A DNA stretch of 64,000 nt from DASZTV01 sp035548055 (GCA_035548055.1 DASZTL010000078.1:1-64000); one strand, 5' to 3'; counted from the stretch's first letter, positions 50,807-59,235 are shown. Translations and numbers: made by a program. The notes: generated from the letters alone by a model not told the origin.

Positions 50807-51295
50807 TCAATGGATCGCCGCTTCCAGTGCGCGATCGTAGACGTCCGCGAAGCCCAGGCGGTCGGCCACGCTGATCAACATCTCGTCGGCGTACGCATCG
50901 AGGTCGTCGAGCAGAGCGCCGAGGTCCATCTCGTCGAGGCCGAGGTCGGCGAAGATCGCGACGTCGCCGGCCGGCCAGATGTCATCCTCTTCCCCGTCGT
51001 CGGGTGTCTCTAGGCCCAAACGATCCGTCACCTGTCGCGCCAGGTCCCACGCGACCGCAGCCGAGGCGTCCGACAACATCATCCGCACGTCGTCACCGCG
51101 TACCCGCAGTGCGACGAAGAACTCATCTGCGACATTGACAAGTCCAATCGCGCCGTTTTCGGCGGGTTGCTGTCGCAGCACCTTGATCAGCGCGTCGAGA
51201 TCGTCAGCTATCCGCTCGGGCAGAACGTCCCCCCGCCACGTGCCGTCCTCGCGATAGACGACGATGGCCACGCTGTCTCGCGCCTGACCACCCAT
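50807..51295 (-). CDS. tRNA adenosine deaminase-associated protein, paralogue 2
   Basis: 162-residue acidic protein of the tadA-associated family: DSVAIVVYREDGTWRGDVLP, EFFVALRVRGDDVRMMLSDA, IWPAGDVAIFADLGLDEMDL, LISVADRLGFADVYDRALE. No catalytic motif is visible. ATG 51295 with AGGAGG 8 bases upstream. Shares the layout of an N-terminal strand-rich domain with FVALRVRGDD/WFGILRIDADGDP-type cores with the downstream gene. Confidence 0.83.
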   Translation of the reverse strand: MGGQARDSVAIVVYREDGTWRGDVLPERIADDLDALIKVLRQQPAENGAIGLVNVADEFFVALRVRGDDVRMMLSDASAAVAWDLARQVTDRLGLETPDDGEEDDIWPAGDVAIFADLGLDEMDLGALLDDLDAYADEMLISVADRLGFADVYDRALEAAIH

Positions 51296-51373
51296 CGCGT
51301 CGCCTCCTCGGCCGGTGTCCGCATCGTGGCAGATCCGGCAGGCGAGGCCAATAGGAGATCTGGCCCGGGCGGG

Positions 51374-51586
51374 CTACTCCGGCGTCAGGCCCGGGTCGTT
51401 CGATGCCGAATCCGGCTCCAGCTCGGACGAACCGCCCATCCGGCTCGGCGTCCCAAAGCCGATGTAGGACAGCGACCAGGCGCGCCGACAGGACTGGCAC
51501 CACCACGCGCCGTGCCGGTCGGCGTAGGGCTGCAGGTCTTCGTCCCCGCAGTACGGGCAGTAGAACGGGACTGCCCGAGTCGTCAT
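51374..51586 (-). CDS. Small zinc-ribbon protein beside sulfite reductase
   Basis: 70 residues: MTTRAVPFYCPYCGDEDLQP, then GAWWCQSCRRAWSLSYIGFG; two CxxC pairs form a zinc ribbon; the C-terminal 30 residues are polar. Function unknown. It follows sir after 10 bases and is found near sulfite reductase genes in other actinobacteria, so a role with that enzyme is possible. Confidence 0.8.
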   Translation of the reverse strand: MTTRAVPFYCPYCGDEDLQPYADRHGAWWCQSCRRAWSLSYIGFGTPSRMGGSSELEPDSASNDPGLTPE

Positions 51587-51596
51587 CTGGGCAGTC

Positions 51597-53240
51597 CTAC
51601 TGGACGAGCGCTTCGTCGGCGCGACGGACCCAGGTGGCGAACCGCTCGCCGTCCTCGCGATCGTTGAGGTAGTTGCGCAGGACCCGCTCGACATAGTCGG
51701 GCAGCTCCGCGGTGGTCACCTTGAGGCCACGCAGCTTGCGTCCCACCCCGGAGTCGTAGCCCAGTGCGCCACCGAGGTGGACCTGAAAGCCCTCACCGCC
51801 GTCGACGATCATGCCCTTGAGACCGATGTCGGCGACCTGGAACCGAGCGCAGGCGTTGGGGCAGCCGTTGAGCGCGATCTGGATCGGAGTGTCGAAGTCG
51901 GGCAGCCGCTTCTCCAGCTCGTTGTAGAGGTCGATCGCCCGGCCCTTGGTCTCGACGATCGCGAGCTTGCAGAACTCCAGCCCGGTGCACGCGATCGCAC
52001 CGCGGCGGAACGCACTCGGGTTCACCGGCAGGTCCCGCGCCTCCAGCTCTGCCACGAGGGCCTCGGTCTCCGAGTCCGGTACGTCGAAGATGACCATCTT
52101 CTGCTCGACCGTGAGGGCCACCCGCCCACTGCCGTGACGCTCGGCCAGGTCGGCCAGTGCCGCCAGCTCGGTGCCGTTGCTGCGTCCGGTCCGGAAGGCG
52201 AACCCGACGTAGTTGTTGCCGTCCTTCTGCTTGTTGACGCCGACGTGGTCACGCGGGCCTGGGGCGGCCTTGGCTTCCGGCCCGTCCTCGAGCTTGCGGC
52301 CGAGGAAGTCCTCCCCCTCGAGGATCTCGCGGAACTTCTCGACACCCCAGTCGTCGAGGAGGAACTTGAGGCGCGCCCGGTTGCGAGAGCGGCGGTAGCC
52401 CCAGTCACGGAAGACCTTGGTGACAGCCGACCAGACCTCGACGGTGTCCTCCGGCGGTACGAACACGCCGAGCCGCTGGGCGAGCTTCGGGTTGGTGGAC
52501 AGGCCGCCGCCGATCCAGAGGTCGAAGCCAACCCGGCCGTCGTCGTGACGCACCCCGACGAATGACACGTCATTGATCTCGTGCAGCGTGCAATGTTTGG
52601 AGCAGGCACTGACGGCGGTCTTGTACTTGCGCGGCAGATTCGAGAACTCCGGATTGAGCAAGCCGAACTTGTTCACCGCAAGCAGGTACTCGGTGGCATC
52701 GAAGATCTCGTCGGCCTCGACGCCCGCAACCGGGCAGCCGAGCATGTTGCGGGGCGTGTCGCCGCAGGCCTCGCCGGTGGACAGCCCGACCTCTTCCAGC
52801 CGGCGCCAGATCTCCGGCACGTCTTCGATCCTGATCCAGTGCAGCTGGATGTTCTGCCGGTCGGTGATGTCGGCGAGGTCGCGGCCGAACTCGGTGGCGA
52901 TCTGCGCGATCACCCGGAGCTGCTGGTTCGACAGCAGACCGCCGGGGATGCGGACCCGCATCATGAAGTAGGAGTCGTCGAGCTCTTCCGGCTCCAGGAT
53001 CGCGGTCTTGCCGCCGTCGATGCCCTGCCGGCGCTGGGTGTACAGGCCCCACCATCGCATCCGGCCGCGGAGGTCGCTCGCGTCGATCGAGTCGAACCCG
53101 GCTTTCGAGTAGATGTTCTCGATTCGGGCCCGAACGTTGAGGCCGTCGTCGTCCTTCTTGAGCCGCTCCTGTGGTGTCAGCGGCTCCAGGTGGCCCATGG
53201 CCCACTGACCCTGACCGGCGCTGCGGCGTGCGGGAGGCAT
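51597..53240 (-). CDS. sir: Ferredoxin-type sulfite reductase (NirA/SirA)
   Basis: 547-residue sirohaem and 4Fe-4S enzyme reducing sulfite to sulfide. Ferrodoxin-like halves with LADITDRQNIQLHWIRIEDV and VALTVEQKMVIFDVPDSETE; cluster ligands CTGLEFCKLA and NGCPNACARF (C-x5-C, C-x3-C). The Tyr in WWGLYTQRR and Cys in NMLGCPVAG match the Tyr-Cys cross-link of M. tuberculosis NirA, which is a sulfite reductase. ATG 53240 with AGGAAG. Divergent from cysH; structured leader upstream. Confidence 0.94.
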   Translation of the reverse strand: MPPARRSAGQGQWAMGHLEPLTPQERLKKDDDGLNVRARIENIYSKAGFDSIDASDLRGRMRWWGLYTQRRQGIDGGKTAILEPEELDDSYFMMRVRIPGGLLSNQQLRVIAQIATEFGRDLADITDRQNIQLHWIRIEDVPEIWRRLEEVGLSTGEACGDTPRNMLGCPVAGVEADEIFDATEYLLAVNKFGLLNPEFSNLPRKYKTAVSACSKHCTLHEINDVSFVGVRHDDGRVGFDLWIGGGLSTNPKLAQRLGVFVPPEDTVEVWSAVTKVFRDWGYRRSRNRARLKFLLDDWGVEKFREILEGEDFLGRKLEDGPEAKAAPGPRDHVGVNKQKDGNNYVGFAFRTGRSNGTELAALADLAERHGSGRVALTVEQKMVIFDVPDSETEALVAELEARDLPVNPSAFRRGAIACTGLEFCKLAIVETKGRAIDLYNELEKRLPDFDTPIQIALNGCPNACARFQVADIGLKGMIVDGGEGFQVHLGGALGYDSGVGRKLRGLKVTTAELPDYVERVLRNYLNDREDGERFATWVRRADEALVQ

Positions 53241-53272
53241 AAAAGTAAGGCTTCCTGAGTGGGTGAGATGCG

Positions 53273-53324
53273 CGAGACGGCGTTGTCTCGAAGGATGGAA
53301 CAGGCCTGGTGACGCAGGTCCTGT
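53273..53324 (-). promoter_or_regulatory. Two hairpins in the sir 5' leader region
   Basis: CGAGAC-AACGCC-GTCTCG (53273-53290) and ACAGGACCTG-CGTCA-CAGGCCTGT (53300-53324, one bulge) on the minus strand, 33 and 60 bases before the sir start. They could be attenuator or mRNA-stability structures; promoter not located. Confidence 0.4.
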
Positions 53325-53343
53325 CGTGTGCCAGACTACCTAT

Positions 53344-53424
53344 ATGTCCTCACCGGTGCTTCTGGTGGCGCGTCTGCACGTGGATCTGCAGCGCGTCTCT
53401 AGCGCCGTGTGTCGCATGCGCTGA
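53344..53424 (+). CDS. Cysteine-type leader peptide of the cysH operon
   Basis: 26-codon frame beginning MSSPVLLVARLHVDLQRVSS and ending AVCRMR. The pattern [LT]xRxHVDLxRxxSAVC is that of the recurrent actinobacterial putative leader peptides placed before sulfur-assimilation and transport genes. CAGACT stands at -12 to -7, so the mRNA probably starts at its ATG (leaderless). Ribosome stalling at the near-terminal Cys codon could control access to the cysH ribosome-binding site 30-40 bases later, as proposed for Cys-rich uORFs in mycobacteria. Confidence 0.8.
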   Translation: MSSPVLLVARLHVDLQRVSSAVCRMR

Positions 53425-53466
53425 TCTCAAGCGCCCGCGACCCTTCTAGCTTCCCGAGGACACTCG

Positions 53467-54228
53467 ATGAACACCCCTGTGAGCGACATCGCGTCGCCAG
53501 GAACATTGTCGTTCCTGCACCACGACGACACGTCGCTGGAAGACCTTTACGACGCCTCGGACGGCTTGATCCATCTGGCGCAGCACGCCGGCGTGGCGCT
53601 CGAGGGCGCCACCCCGCAGGAGATCATCCGATGGGCCCACGATCGCTTCGGGCAGCGCTTCGCGATCGCAGCCTCGATGGCCGACGGCGTGATGGCCCAC
53701 CTGGCCGGAACGGTTGCGCCCGGAATCCGGGTGCTCTTCCTCGACACCGGGTACCACTTCGCCGAAACGCTCGGTACGGCCGCCGCTGTGGAAGCCACCT
53801 TGCCGATCGACCTCGTGCGGGTGACGCCGCACCTGTCGGTTTGCGAGCAGGACGCAGCGTTCGGCAAGGACCTGTTCGCTCGGGATCCCGACCTTTGCTG
53901 CGCGATGCGTAAGGTCGCTCCACTCACCAAGGCACTCGCGCCATACGTCGCGTGGGCCTCCGGCATCCGGCGTGACGAGACTGAGAACCGCGCCGGCGTT
54001 CGCGTCGTCGAGTGGGACGACCGGCACCAGATGATCAAGGTCAACCCGATCGCGGCGTGGACACAGGATGACGTGGACCGCTACACGCGGGACAACAATG
54101 TGCTGGTCAACCCGCTGATCTCCGAGGGCTACGGCTCGATCGGCTGTGCGCCCTGCACCCGCAAGGGCGAGGGCCGTTCCGGCCGCTGGCTCGGCCTTCC
54201 CAAGGTGGAGTGCGGCTTGCACGAGTGA
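53467..54228 (+). CDS. cysH: Adenylyl-sulfate (APS) reductase
   Basis: 253 residues; reduces APS to sulfite. 4Fe-4S ligand motif DPDLCCAMRKVAPL and GCAPCTRKGEGRSGRW mark an APS rather than PAPS reductase; catalytic Cys in the tail VECGLHE. PP-loop region FAIAASMADGVMAHLAG and LDTGYHFAETLGTA. ATG 53467 with GAGGA. Overlaps the chelatase gene by 4 bases (GTGA). Confidence 0.95.
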   Translation: MNTPVSDIASPGTLSFLHHDDTSLEDLYDASDGLIHLAQHAGVALEGATPQEIIRWAHDRFGQRFAIAASMADGVMAHLAGTVAPGIRVLFLDTGYHFAETLGTAAAVEATLPIDLVRVTPHLSVCEQDAAFGKDLFARDPDLCCAMRKVAPLTKALAPYVAWASGIRRDETENRAGVRVVEWDDRHQMIKVNPIAAWTQDDVDRYTRDNNVLVNPLISEGYGSIGCAPCTRKGEGRSGRWLGLPKVECGLHE

Positions 54229-54851
54229 GGACGCTCGTCCTCGCTGCGCACGGCAGCGCCGATCCCGGCTATACCGCCGTCTTCGACTGGGTTGCGGATC
54301 GCATCGTCGGCAACCGGCCCGACCAGGACGTCCAGGTCGGGTATCTCGACCACTGCGAGCCGCGGCTCACCGACCTGCCGACGGACGGTGCCGTCGTCGT
54401 GCCGATGCTGCTGTCGACGGGCCACCACCTGACCAGCGACATCCCGGCGGCGGCACCGAAGGCGATCGTCGCCGCGCCGATCGGACCGGACCCCCGGCTG
54501 ATCGCCGTCGTCGCGGACCGGCTGCGGGAGGCGGGCTGGTCGGCCGGCACTCCGGTCGTGTTGGCGGCCGCGGGCTCGCGGGACGAGCGCGCAGTCAACG
54601 ACGTCCATCGTGCTGCAGCGCAGCTCGCGGAGCTGATCGACGTCGAGGTGACCGCCGGATTCGCCGGCGCAGGTGAGCCGGCACTTGCCGCATTGCGGCC
54701 CGCCGCGGTCGCGACGTACCTGCTCGCGCCGGGTCACTTCGCCGACCTCATCGCCGCCTGCGGCGCGCCGGTCATCAGCCCGCCGATCGGTCCGGACCCG
54801 CGCATCGCCGACATCGTGATGAGGCGCTACGACGACGCCGTCGCCTGGTGA
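54225..54851 (+). CDS. Sirohydrochlorin chelatase (CbiX/SirB-like)
   Basis: 208-residue chelatase with two similar halves: LVLAAHGSADPGYTAVFDWV with catalytic His, VVVPMLLSTGHHLTSDIPAA; second half VVLAAAGSRDERAVNDVHRA and YLLAPGHFADLIAACG. In this setting it most likely inserts Fe into sirohydrochlorin to make the sirohaem needed by sulfite reductase. GTG start within the cysH stop. Last 25 bases overlap the convergent marR gene. Confidence 0.88.
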   Translation: MRTLVLAAHGSADPGYTAVFDWVADRIVGNRPDQDVQVGYLDHCEPRLTDLPTDGAVVVPMLLSTGHHLTSDIPAAAPKAIVAAPIGPDPRLIAVVADRLREAGWSAGTPVVLAAAGSRDERAVNDVHRAAAQLAELIDVEVTAGFAGAGEPALAALRPAAVATYLLAPGHFADLIAACGAPVISPPIGPDPRIADIVMRRYDDAVAW

Positions 54852-55372
54852 TCCTTCATCGTGCGGTAGCCCGGATGTACGCCGCCCGCGATCTCGTGGT
54901 CGCTCATCAGTCGCTCCAGCAGCTGCTTGAGCTGCGCCCGCTCCGCCTGGCTGAGTGACTTCAGTAGGTCCTGTTCGGACTCTCGGCCGATGTCTGCGAT
55001 CTGCCGCATCACCTTCTCGCCCTTGCTGGTGAGGTACAGGTTGTGGGCCCGTCGGTCCTTCGCGTCGCGACGCCGCTCGACCAGCCCGGCATGCTCGAGG
55101 TCGTCGATGAAGGCGACCAACCGGCTCGGCGGGATGCCGAACTCCTCGGCGACGGCCTGCTGGCTGCGACCCGGCACCACACTGATTCCCCGGAGCAGGC
55201 CGACGTGCGGCGGCGTGAGGGCGAGCGGTGCGAGCCTGCGGGCAAAGCTCATCGCCGAGTGTGCACCGAGTGCCGACAGGAGAAACCCCACGCCGATGAC
55301 TTCAGGCGGGCCCGACCGTCTTGTCTCGCGGGCGGGCGGACCGCCAGATCCGGTCTCGTCCCGCCCAGTCAT
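54827..55372 (-). CDS. MarR-family regulator
   Basis: 181-residue winged-helix dimer: LTPPHVGLLRGISVVPGRSQ, QAVAEEFGIPPSRLVAFIDD, wing VERRRDAKDRRAHNLYLTSK, C-terminal dimer helix. Divergent from the MMPL transporter, which it probably represses. ATG 55372 has TATTAT seven bases upstream (leaderless); the frame upstream to 55396 crosses that promoter. Confidence 0.9.
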   Translation of the reverse strand: MTGRDETGSGGPPARETRRSGPPEVIGVGFLLSALGAHSAMSFARRLAPLALTPPHVGLLRGISVVPGRSQQAVAEEFGIPPSRLVAFIDDLEHAGLVERRRDAKDRRAHNLYLTSKGEKVMRQIADIGRESEQDLLKSLSQAERAQLKQLLERLMSDHEIAGGVHPGYRTMKDHQATASS

Positions 55373-55375
55373 GTG

Positions 55376-55419
55376 CTCAATAATACATTTGAACAATCAT
55401 TCGAAGTCTGAACTATTCT
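55376..55419. promoter_or_regulatory. marR/MMPL divergent promoter region with dyad
   Basis: AT-rich island. Minus strand TATTAT before marR; plus strand TTGAAC (55389-55394), 19 bases, TATTCT (55414-55419) for the transporter. TTTGAA-CAATCA-TTCGAA is an imperfect dyad and TCTGAA repeats the half-site, a likely MarR operator covering both promoters. Confidence 0.5.
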
Positions 55420-55463
55420 CAGGCGACGAAAAGATTCCCAGACGTCGAAGGGGCGGGTTCTTG

Positions 55464-57608
55464 ATGAGTGAGACGGCAACCGTGGAGCCGACCAACGTCT
55501 TCGGGCGACTCACGGCCTTCGTGCTGCACCACCGCCGCTGGGTGATGGTGGGCTGGCTCCTCATCTTCATCGCGGGGGGCGCGGGGGCCGGCAAGGTGCA
55601 GGACCGGCTGTCCGTGGACTTCTCGCTCCCCGGCCAGCCGGGCTACACCACCGCCAAGGCGCTGCTGCAGACCTACGGACCGAACAGCGGGCTGGGGATC
55701 ACGAGCGTCGCAGTCCTGCAGGCACCGGAGGGGCAGACTGCCGCGTCACAGACCGCCGCGCTCTCTCAGGTTGCGCCGGCAATCGACAAGGCCCTGCCGG
55801 GCTCGCGAGTGATCGACTACGCCAACACCCACGACCAGCGGTTCATCGGCAGGGACGGCCGCACGACAATCGCCCTCGTCATCACGAAGTTGCCGAACTC
55901 CTTCTCCGACGACCCCACCGACGACCTGAAGGCCGCCGTCCACACCGCGCTGCCCACATGGCACACCGACATCACGGGGATGCAGCAACTGGCGTCCGGC
56001 GGTGACTCGAGCGGGCCAGGGGTCTTCGCCGAGACCTTGCTCGGCGCTGGTGGTGCGCTGATCGTGCTGGCCTTCGTCTTCGCCTCGTTCCTCGCCCTGT
56101 TGCCGATGATCGTCGCCGCAGTGTCGATCCTGACGACGCTGCTGATCGTGCTCGGCCTGACGACGTTCACCGAGGTGTCATTCATCGTCGAGTTCCTCGT
56201 CTCACTCGTCGGCCTCGGACTCGCAATCGACTACAGCTTGTTGTTCGTCACGCGATGGCGCGAGGAACGCGAGCATGGACGCGACAACCATTCCGCCGTC
56301 ATCCGGGCCGCCGAGACAGCCGGCCGGACGGTAGCGGTGTCCGGACTGACCGTCGGCATCGGGCTGCTCGCACTCATCGTGCTGCCGGTGCCGGGGATGC
56401 GCAGCGTGGGTATCGGCGGCGCGCTCATCCCGCTCGTCTCCACCATCGTCGTCCTTACCTTCTTGCCGGCGCTGCTCGGCGGGATCGGCCCCCGCATCGA
56501 CTGGCCACGCATTCGCCACGAGGCGAACGCCAGCCGTACCTGGACGCGGTGGGCGCATGGCGTCGTGAAACAACGATGGGCCGGGGCCGGAGTGGCTGTC
56601 GTCATCCTCGGCGTGATGCTCGCTCCCGCGTTCGGGCTGAAGGTCGGCGAGACCAGCGTCCAGGCCCTTGCCAAGACCGGCAATGCGCATCAGGCCTTCG
56701 TCGACATGACCAGTCAGGGCATCAGTCCCGGCGTCCTCACGCCGCTGGAGGTGCTGACCAAGACGCCAGATGCGCCGGAGGTGCTGAAAGCGATCAACGC
56801 GACCGACGGAGTATCCGCTGCTGTCCTGCCCGAAGGGCCCGTCGCCAACAAGAACGGCCTCTCGGACATCATCGTCGTGCCGAATGTTGTGACCGCCAAC
56901 ACCGACACCCTCGCCCCGGTTCGTGCCGTGCAAGCGACGGTGAACCAGTTCCCGTCAGTAGTCGGTGTCGCAGGTGAAGGCCCGACGCAGCAGGACTACA
57001 TCCACTCGGTCTACGGCAACTTTCCGTTGATGTTCACGATCATCGCCATCCTGACGTTGATCCTGCTGATGCGGGCCTTCCGGTCCTTCGTGCTCGCGCT
57101 GAAGGCTGTGGTGCTCAACGTCATCTCGATGGCGGCAACCTTCGGGTTCCTTACCTGGTTCTGGCAGAGCGGACACGGCTCGAACGCCATCTTCGACGTG
57201 CCGGCGACCGGCGCGATCACGTTCTGGATCCCGCTGATGGTCTTCGCCTTCCTGTTCGGCCTGTCGATGGACTACGAGGTGTTCATCCTGAGCCGGATCC
57301 GCGAAGAGTACGACGAAGCCGGAGAAGAGGCCGGAACGAACAGTGCCGTCATCCGCGGTCTCGGCCGCACCGGCAGGCTGGTCACGAGCGCGGCGCTCAT
57401 CCTGTTCCTCGCCTTCGCGGCCCTGGCCTCCGGTCCGCAAACCGACATCAAGGTGATGGGCACCGGGCTCGGCGTCGGGATCTTGCTCGACGCGACGCTC
57501 GTACGGGCGCTGCTCGTCCCGGCGCTGATGTCACTCATGGGCCGCTGGAACTGGTGGCTGCCCGCTCCACTCGCCCGAATCCTGAGAGTGGAGCCGAGTC
57601 CGATCTAG
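55464..57608 (+). CDS. MMPL/RND-family membrane transporter
   Basis: 714-residue transporter with about 12 helices in two halves, each with a large outer loop. Motifs: LVSLVGLGLAIDYSLLFVTR, WREEREHG, then second half VFAFLFGLSMDYEVFILSRI, REEYDEAGEEAGTNSAVIRG, TSAALILFLAFAALASG. Substrates could be lipids or drugs; MarR neighbour suggests inducible efflux. ATG 55464 (MSETATVEP). The open frame upstream of it is antisense to marR and rejected. Confidence 0.9.
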   Translation: MSETATVEPTNVFGRLTAFVLHHRRWVMVGWLLIFIAGGAGAGKVQDRLSVDFSLPGQPGYTTAKALLQTYGPNSGLGITSVAVLQAPEGQTAASQTAALSQVAPAIDKALPGSRVIDYANTHDQRFIGRDGRTTIALVITKLPNSFSDDPTDDLKAAVHTALPTWHTDITGMQQLASGGDSSGPGVFAETLLGAGGALIVLAFVFASFLALLPMIVAAVSILTTLLIVLGLTTFTEVSFIVEFLVSLVGLGLAIDYSLLFVTRWREEREHGRDNHSAVIRAAETAGRTVAVSGLTVGIGLLALIVLPVPGMRSVGIGGALIPLVSTIVVLTFLPALLGGIGPRIDWPRIRHEANASRTWTRWAHGVVKQRWAGAGVAVVILGVMLAPAFGLKVGETSVQALAKTGNAHQAFVDMTSQGISPGVLTPLEVLTKTPDAPEVLKAINATDGVSAAVLPEGPVANKNGLSDIIVVPNVVTANTDTLAPVRAVQATVNQFPSVVGVAGEGPTQQDYIHSVYGNFPLMFTIIAILTLILLMRAFRSFVLALKAVVLNVISMAATFGFLTWFWQSGHGSNAIFDVPATGAITFWIPLMVFAFLFGLSMDYEVFILSRIREEYDEAGEEAGTNSAVIRGLGRTGRLVTSAALILFLAFAALASGPQTDIKVMGTGLGVGILLDATLVRALLVPALMSLMGRWNWWLPAPLARILRVEPSPI

Positions 57609-58126
57609 CTGACGGAGATGCCGACGCCGCCTCGGGTCGTTGCGCCGTACCGCGCCTTGGTCGCGGTGAGGTCCAGCGGCCCGATGCGGGTTCGGGCGTC
57701 CTTCGCGTCGTCCGTCAGGAGGTCGGCTGGAATGATCCAGGCGACCTCGAACTCGAGGCCGTCCGGGTCGTGTGCGTAGAGGCTCTTCGTCGTGCCGTGG
57801 TCCGATGCGCCGACCAGCGCGCCGGCTTCAGACAGCCCAGCCGCGAGGCGCTCGAGCTCGTCGAGGGTGTCGACCTCCCAAGCGAGGTGGTACAGCCCGA
57901 CAGTGGTCTGACCGGCGTCTGAGGACCGCAGTCGGTCACCGAGCGCGAACAGCCCGAGGTCGTGGTCGTTCGTCGACCCTGGCGCGCGAAGGAATGCGGC
58001 CCCCGAGAAGCCAGCGGGGGTCATCTCCTCGATGCGACTGAAACCCAGCACCCCGACGTAGAAGTCAAGGCTGCGCTGCAGGTCACGGACGTAGAGGACC
58101 GCATGGTTCAGTCGAACGATTGGCAT
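57605..58126 (-). CDS. Vicinal-oxygen-chelate (catechol dioxygenase-like) protein
   Basis: 173 residues: LNHAVLYVRDLQRSLDFYVG, HDLGLFALGD, VGLYHLAWEVDTLDELERLA, SLYAHDPDGLEFEVAWIIPA; likely metal ligands His8, His in YHLAW and Glu in EFEVAW. Similar to glyoxalase/extradiol dioxygenase-like proteins; substrate unknown. Stop overlaps that of the MMPL gene by 4 bases (CTAG). Confidence 0.85.
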   Translation of the reverse strand: MPIVRLNHAVLYVRDLQRSLDFYVGVLGFSRIEEMTPAGFSGAAFLRAPGSTNDHDLGLFALGDRLRSSDAGQTTVGLYHLAWEVDTLDELERLAAGLSEAGALVGASDHGTTKSLYAHDPDGLEFEVAWIIPADLLTDDAKDARTRIGPLDLTATKARYGATTRGGVGISVS

Positions 58127-58134
58127 GTCTCTCC

Positions 58135-59211
58135 CTACGAGATCGTGCTCGACGTGAGCGAACCGTTCGAGTTGTTGGCGATCTTGATCGCACCGAAGAT
58201 CTGCTCGTGAACGGCAAGGTGCTTGGTGCCGTTCTTGTACTTGGCGTTCCGCCAGAACGTCGTGGTCTCGACCTTCTTCTTGGTGCCGTCCTTGCAGTTG
58301 TTGCTGTCCGTGCTGCTGGACTTTCCGATTAGCTTCGCTCTACCGGATGAGTTGGTGTCGGCCTTCACCGAGAGTGACGCCCCACCACCGCTCGTGGTCG
58401 TGAGCTTGAGGGGCTTCGTCGTCGCGAACGACTCGTCGTTGCGCGTCGCGCCCGGCGGGGTGCTCAGGTCGACGGTTCGTGACGCGATCAGCTCGCCATG
58501 CCTCCCCGCGGTCACGCCCTCGAAGTTGAGAGCCCCACCCTTCTCGTTGGTCGACCAGAAGACACCCGACGGGCAGGGCAGGTTGTTGAAGTCCACGCAC
58601 GCCGAGCCTGCGCCAGGGTTGTACTGGGACACCACTTTGTTCGGCGATCCGAAGCTGAACGGCTCCGTCGTGCTTCCGACGGTGCCCCAGGCTCTTCGTC
58701 CCTTCGACCTGGTGTCGAAGAAGAAGGTCCCGGTCAGCGAGACGGCTTGGGTCCGCGACACATTCTGTCCCTTGCAGGTCTGCGTCGTCGGGTCACCGAC
58801 CGGAGCACTCGTCAGCGAGATCTGACCGAACGGCGACATCGCAGAATCCGGAACGTCGACCGTCCCCGCGCCGCTCGCATCGAGCTGCAAAGCGGCGGCC
58901 GTCACCGGGAATGTCCATACGTGCAGCTCACTCGTCTCCGATGAGCCCTTACGGAGCGTGATGGTGGCCGTCGCTCCCGACGGTGCCGCGGCGGGCTGCT
59001 CGACATTGAGCTGGACCTGCAGCTTTCGCCCCGTCGAGGACACGACATGCGTGTAGCTGCTCTGCAACGACTGCGACGTCACGGCGTCCGTCGCCGGCGC
59101 GGCGAGGGCTGACGGCACCGCGATGATGCCGCTGCCGATCACCGCAACGGCGGCCACCATCGGAGCCAGGGCCCGTTTCGACCTGCCGGCCACCTCGCGA
59201 CCCGTGCCCAT
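58135..59211 (-). CDS. Secreted protein of unknown function
   Basis: 358 residues. Signal peptide (RSKRALAPMVAAVAVIGSGI, cleavage near ALAAPATD), then beta-rich sequence: SYTHVVSSTGRKLQVQLNVE, GTFFFDTRSKGRRAWGTVG, SACVDFNNLPCPSGVFWSTN, Ser/Asn-rich region with NNCKDGTKKK, ending KHLAVHEQIFGAIKIANNSN. About four Cys, no anchor or sorting signal. I recognise no family. 8 bases after the VOC gene start region in the same direction, so perhaps upstream partner in one transcript. Confidence 0.72.
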   Translation of the reverse strand: MGTGREVAGRSKRALAPMVAAVAVIGSGIIAVPSALAAPATDAVTSQSLQSSYTHVVSSTGRKLQVQLNVEQPAAAPSGATATITLRKGSSETSELHVWTFPVTAAALQLDASGAGTVDVPDSAMSPFGQISLTSAPVGDPTTQTCKGQNVSRTQAVSLTGTFFFDTRSKGRRAWGTVGSTTEPFSFGSPNKVVSQYNPGAGSACVDFNNLPCPSGVFWSTNEKGGALNFEGVTAGRHGELIASRTVDLSTPPGATRNDESFATTKPLKLTTTSGGGASLSVKADTNSSGRAKLIGKSSSTDSNNCKDGTKKKVETTTFWRNAKYKNGTKHLAVHEQIFGAIKIANNSNGSLTSSTIS

Positions 59212-59235
59212 CGGTCCCCTCTCCCCAAATCTCCG

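Noticed and set aside
54927..55463. Upstream extension of the MMPL reading frame
   Set aside because: It is antisense to marR and crosses the divergent promoter region; MSETATVEP at 55464 is a normal start.
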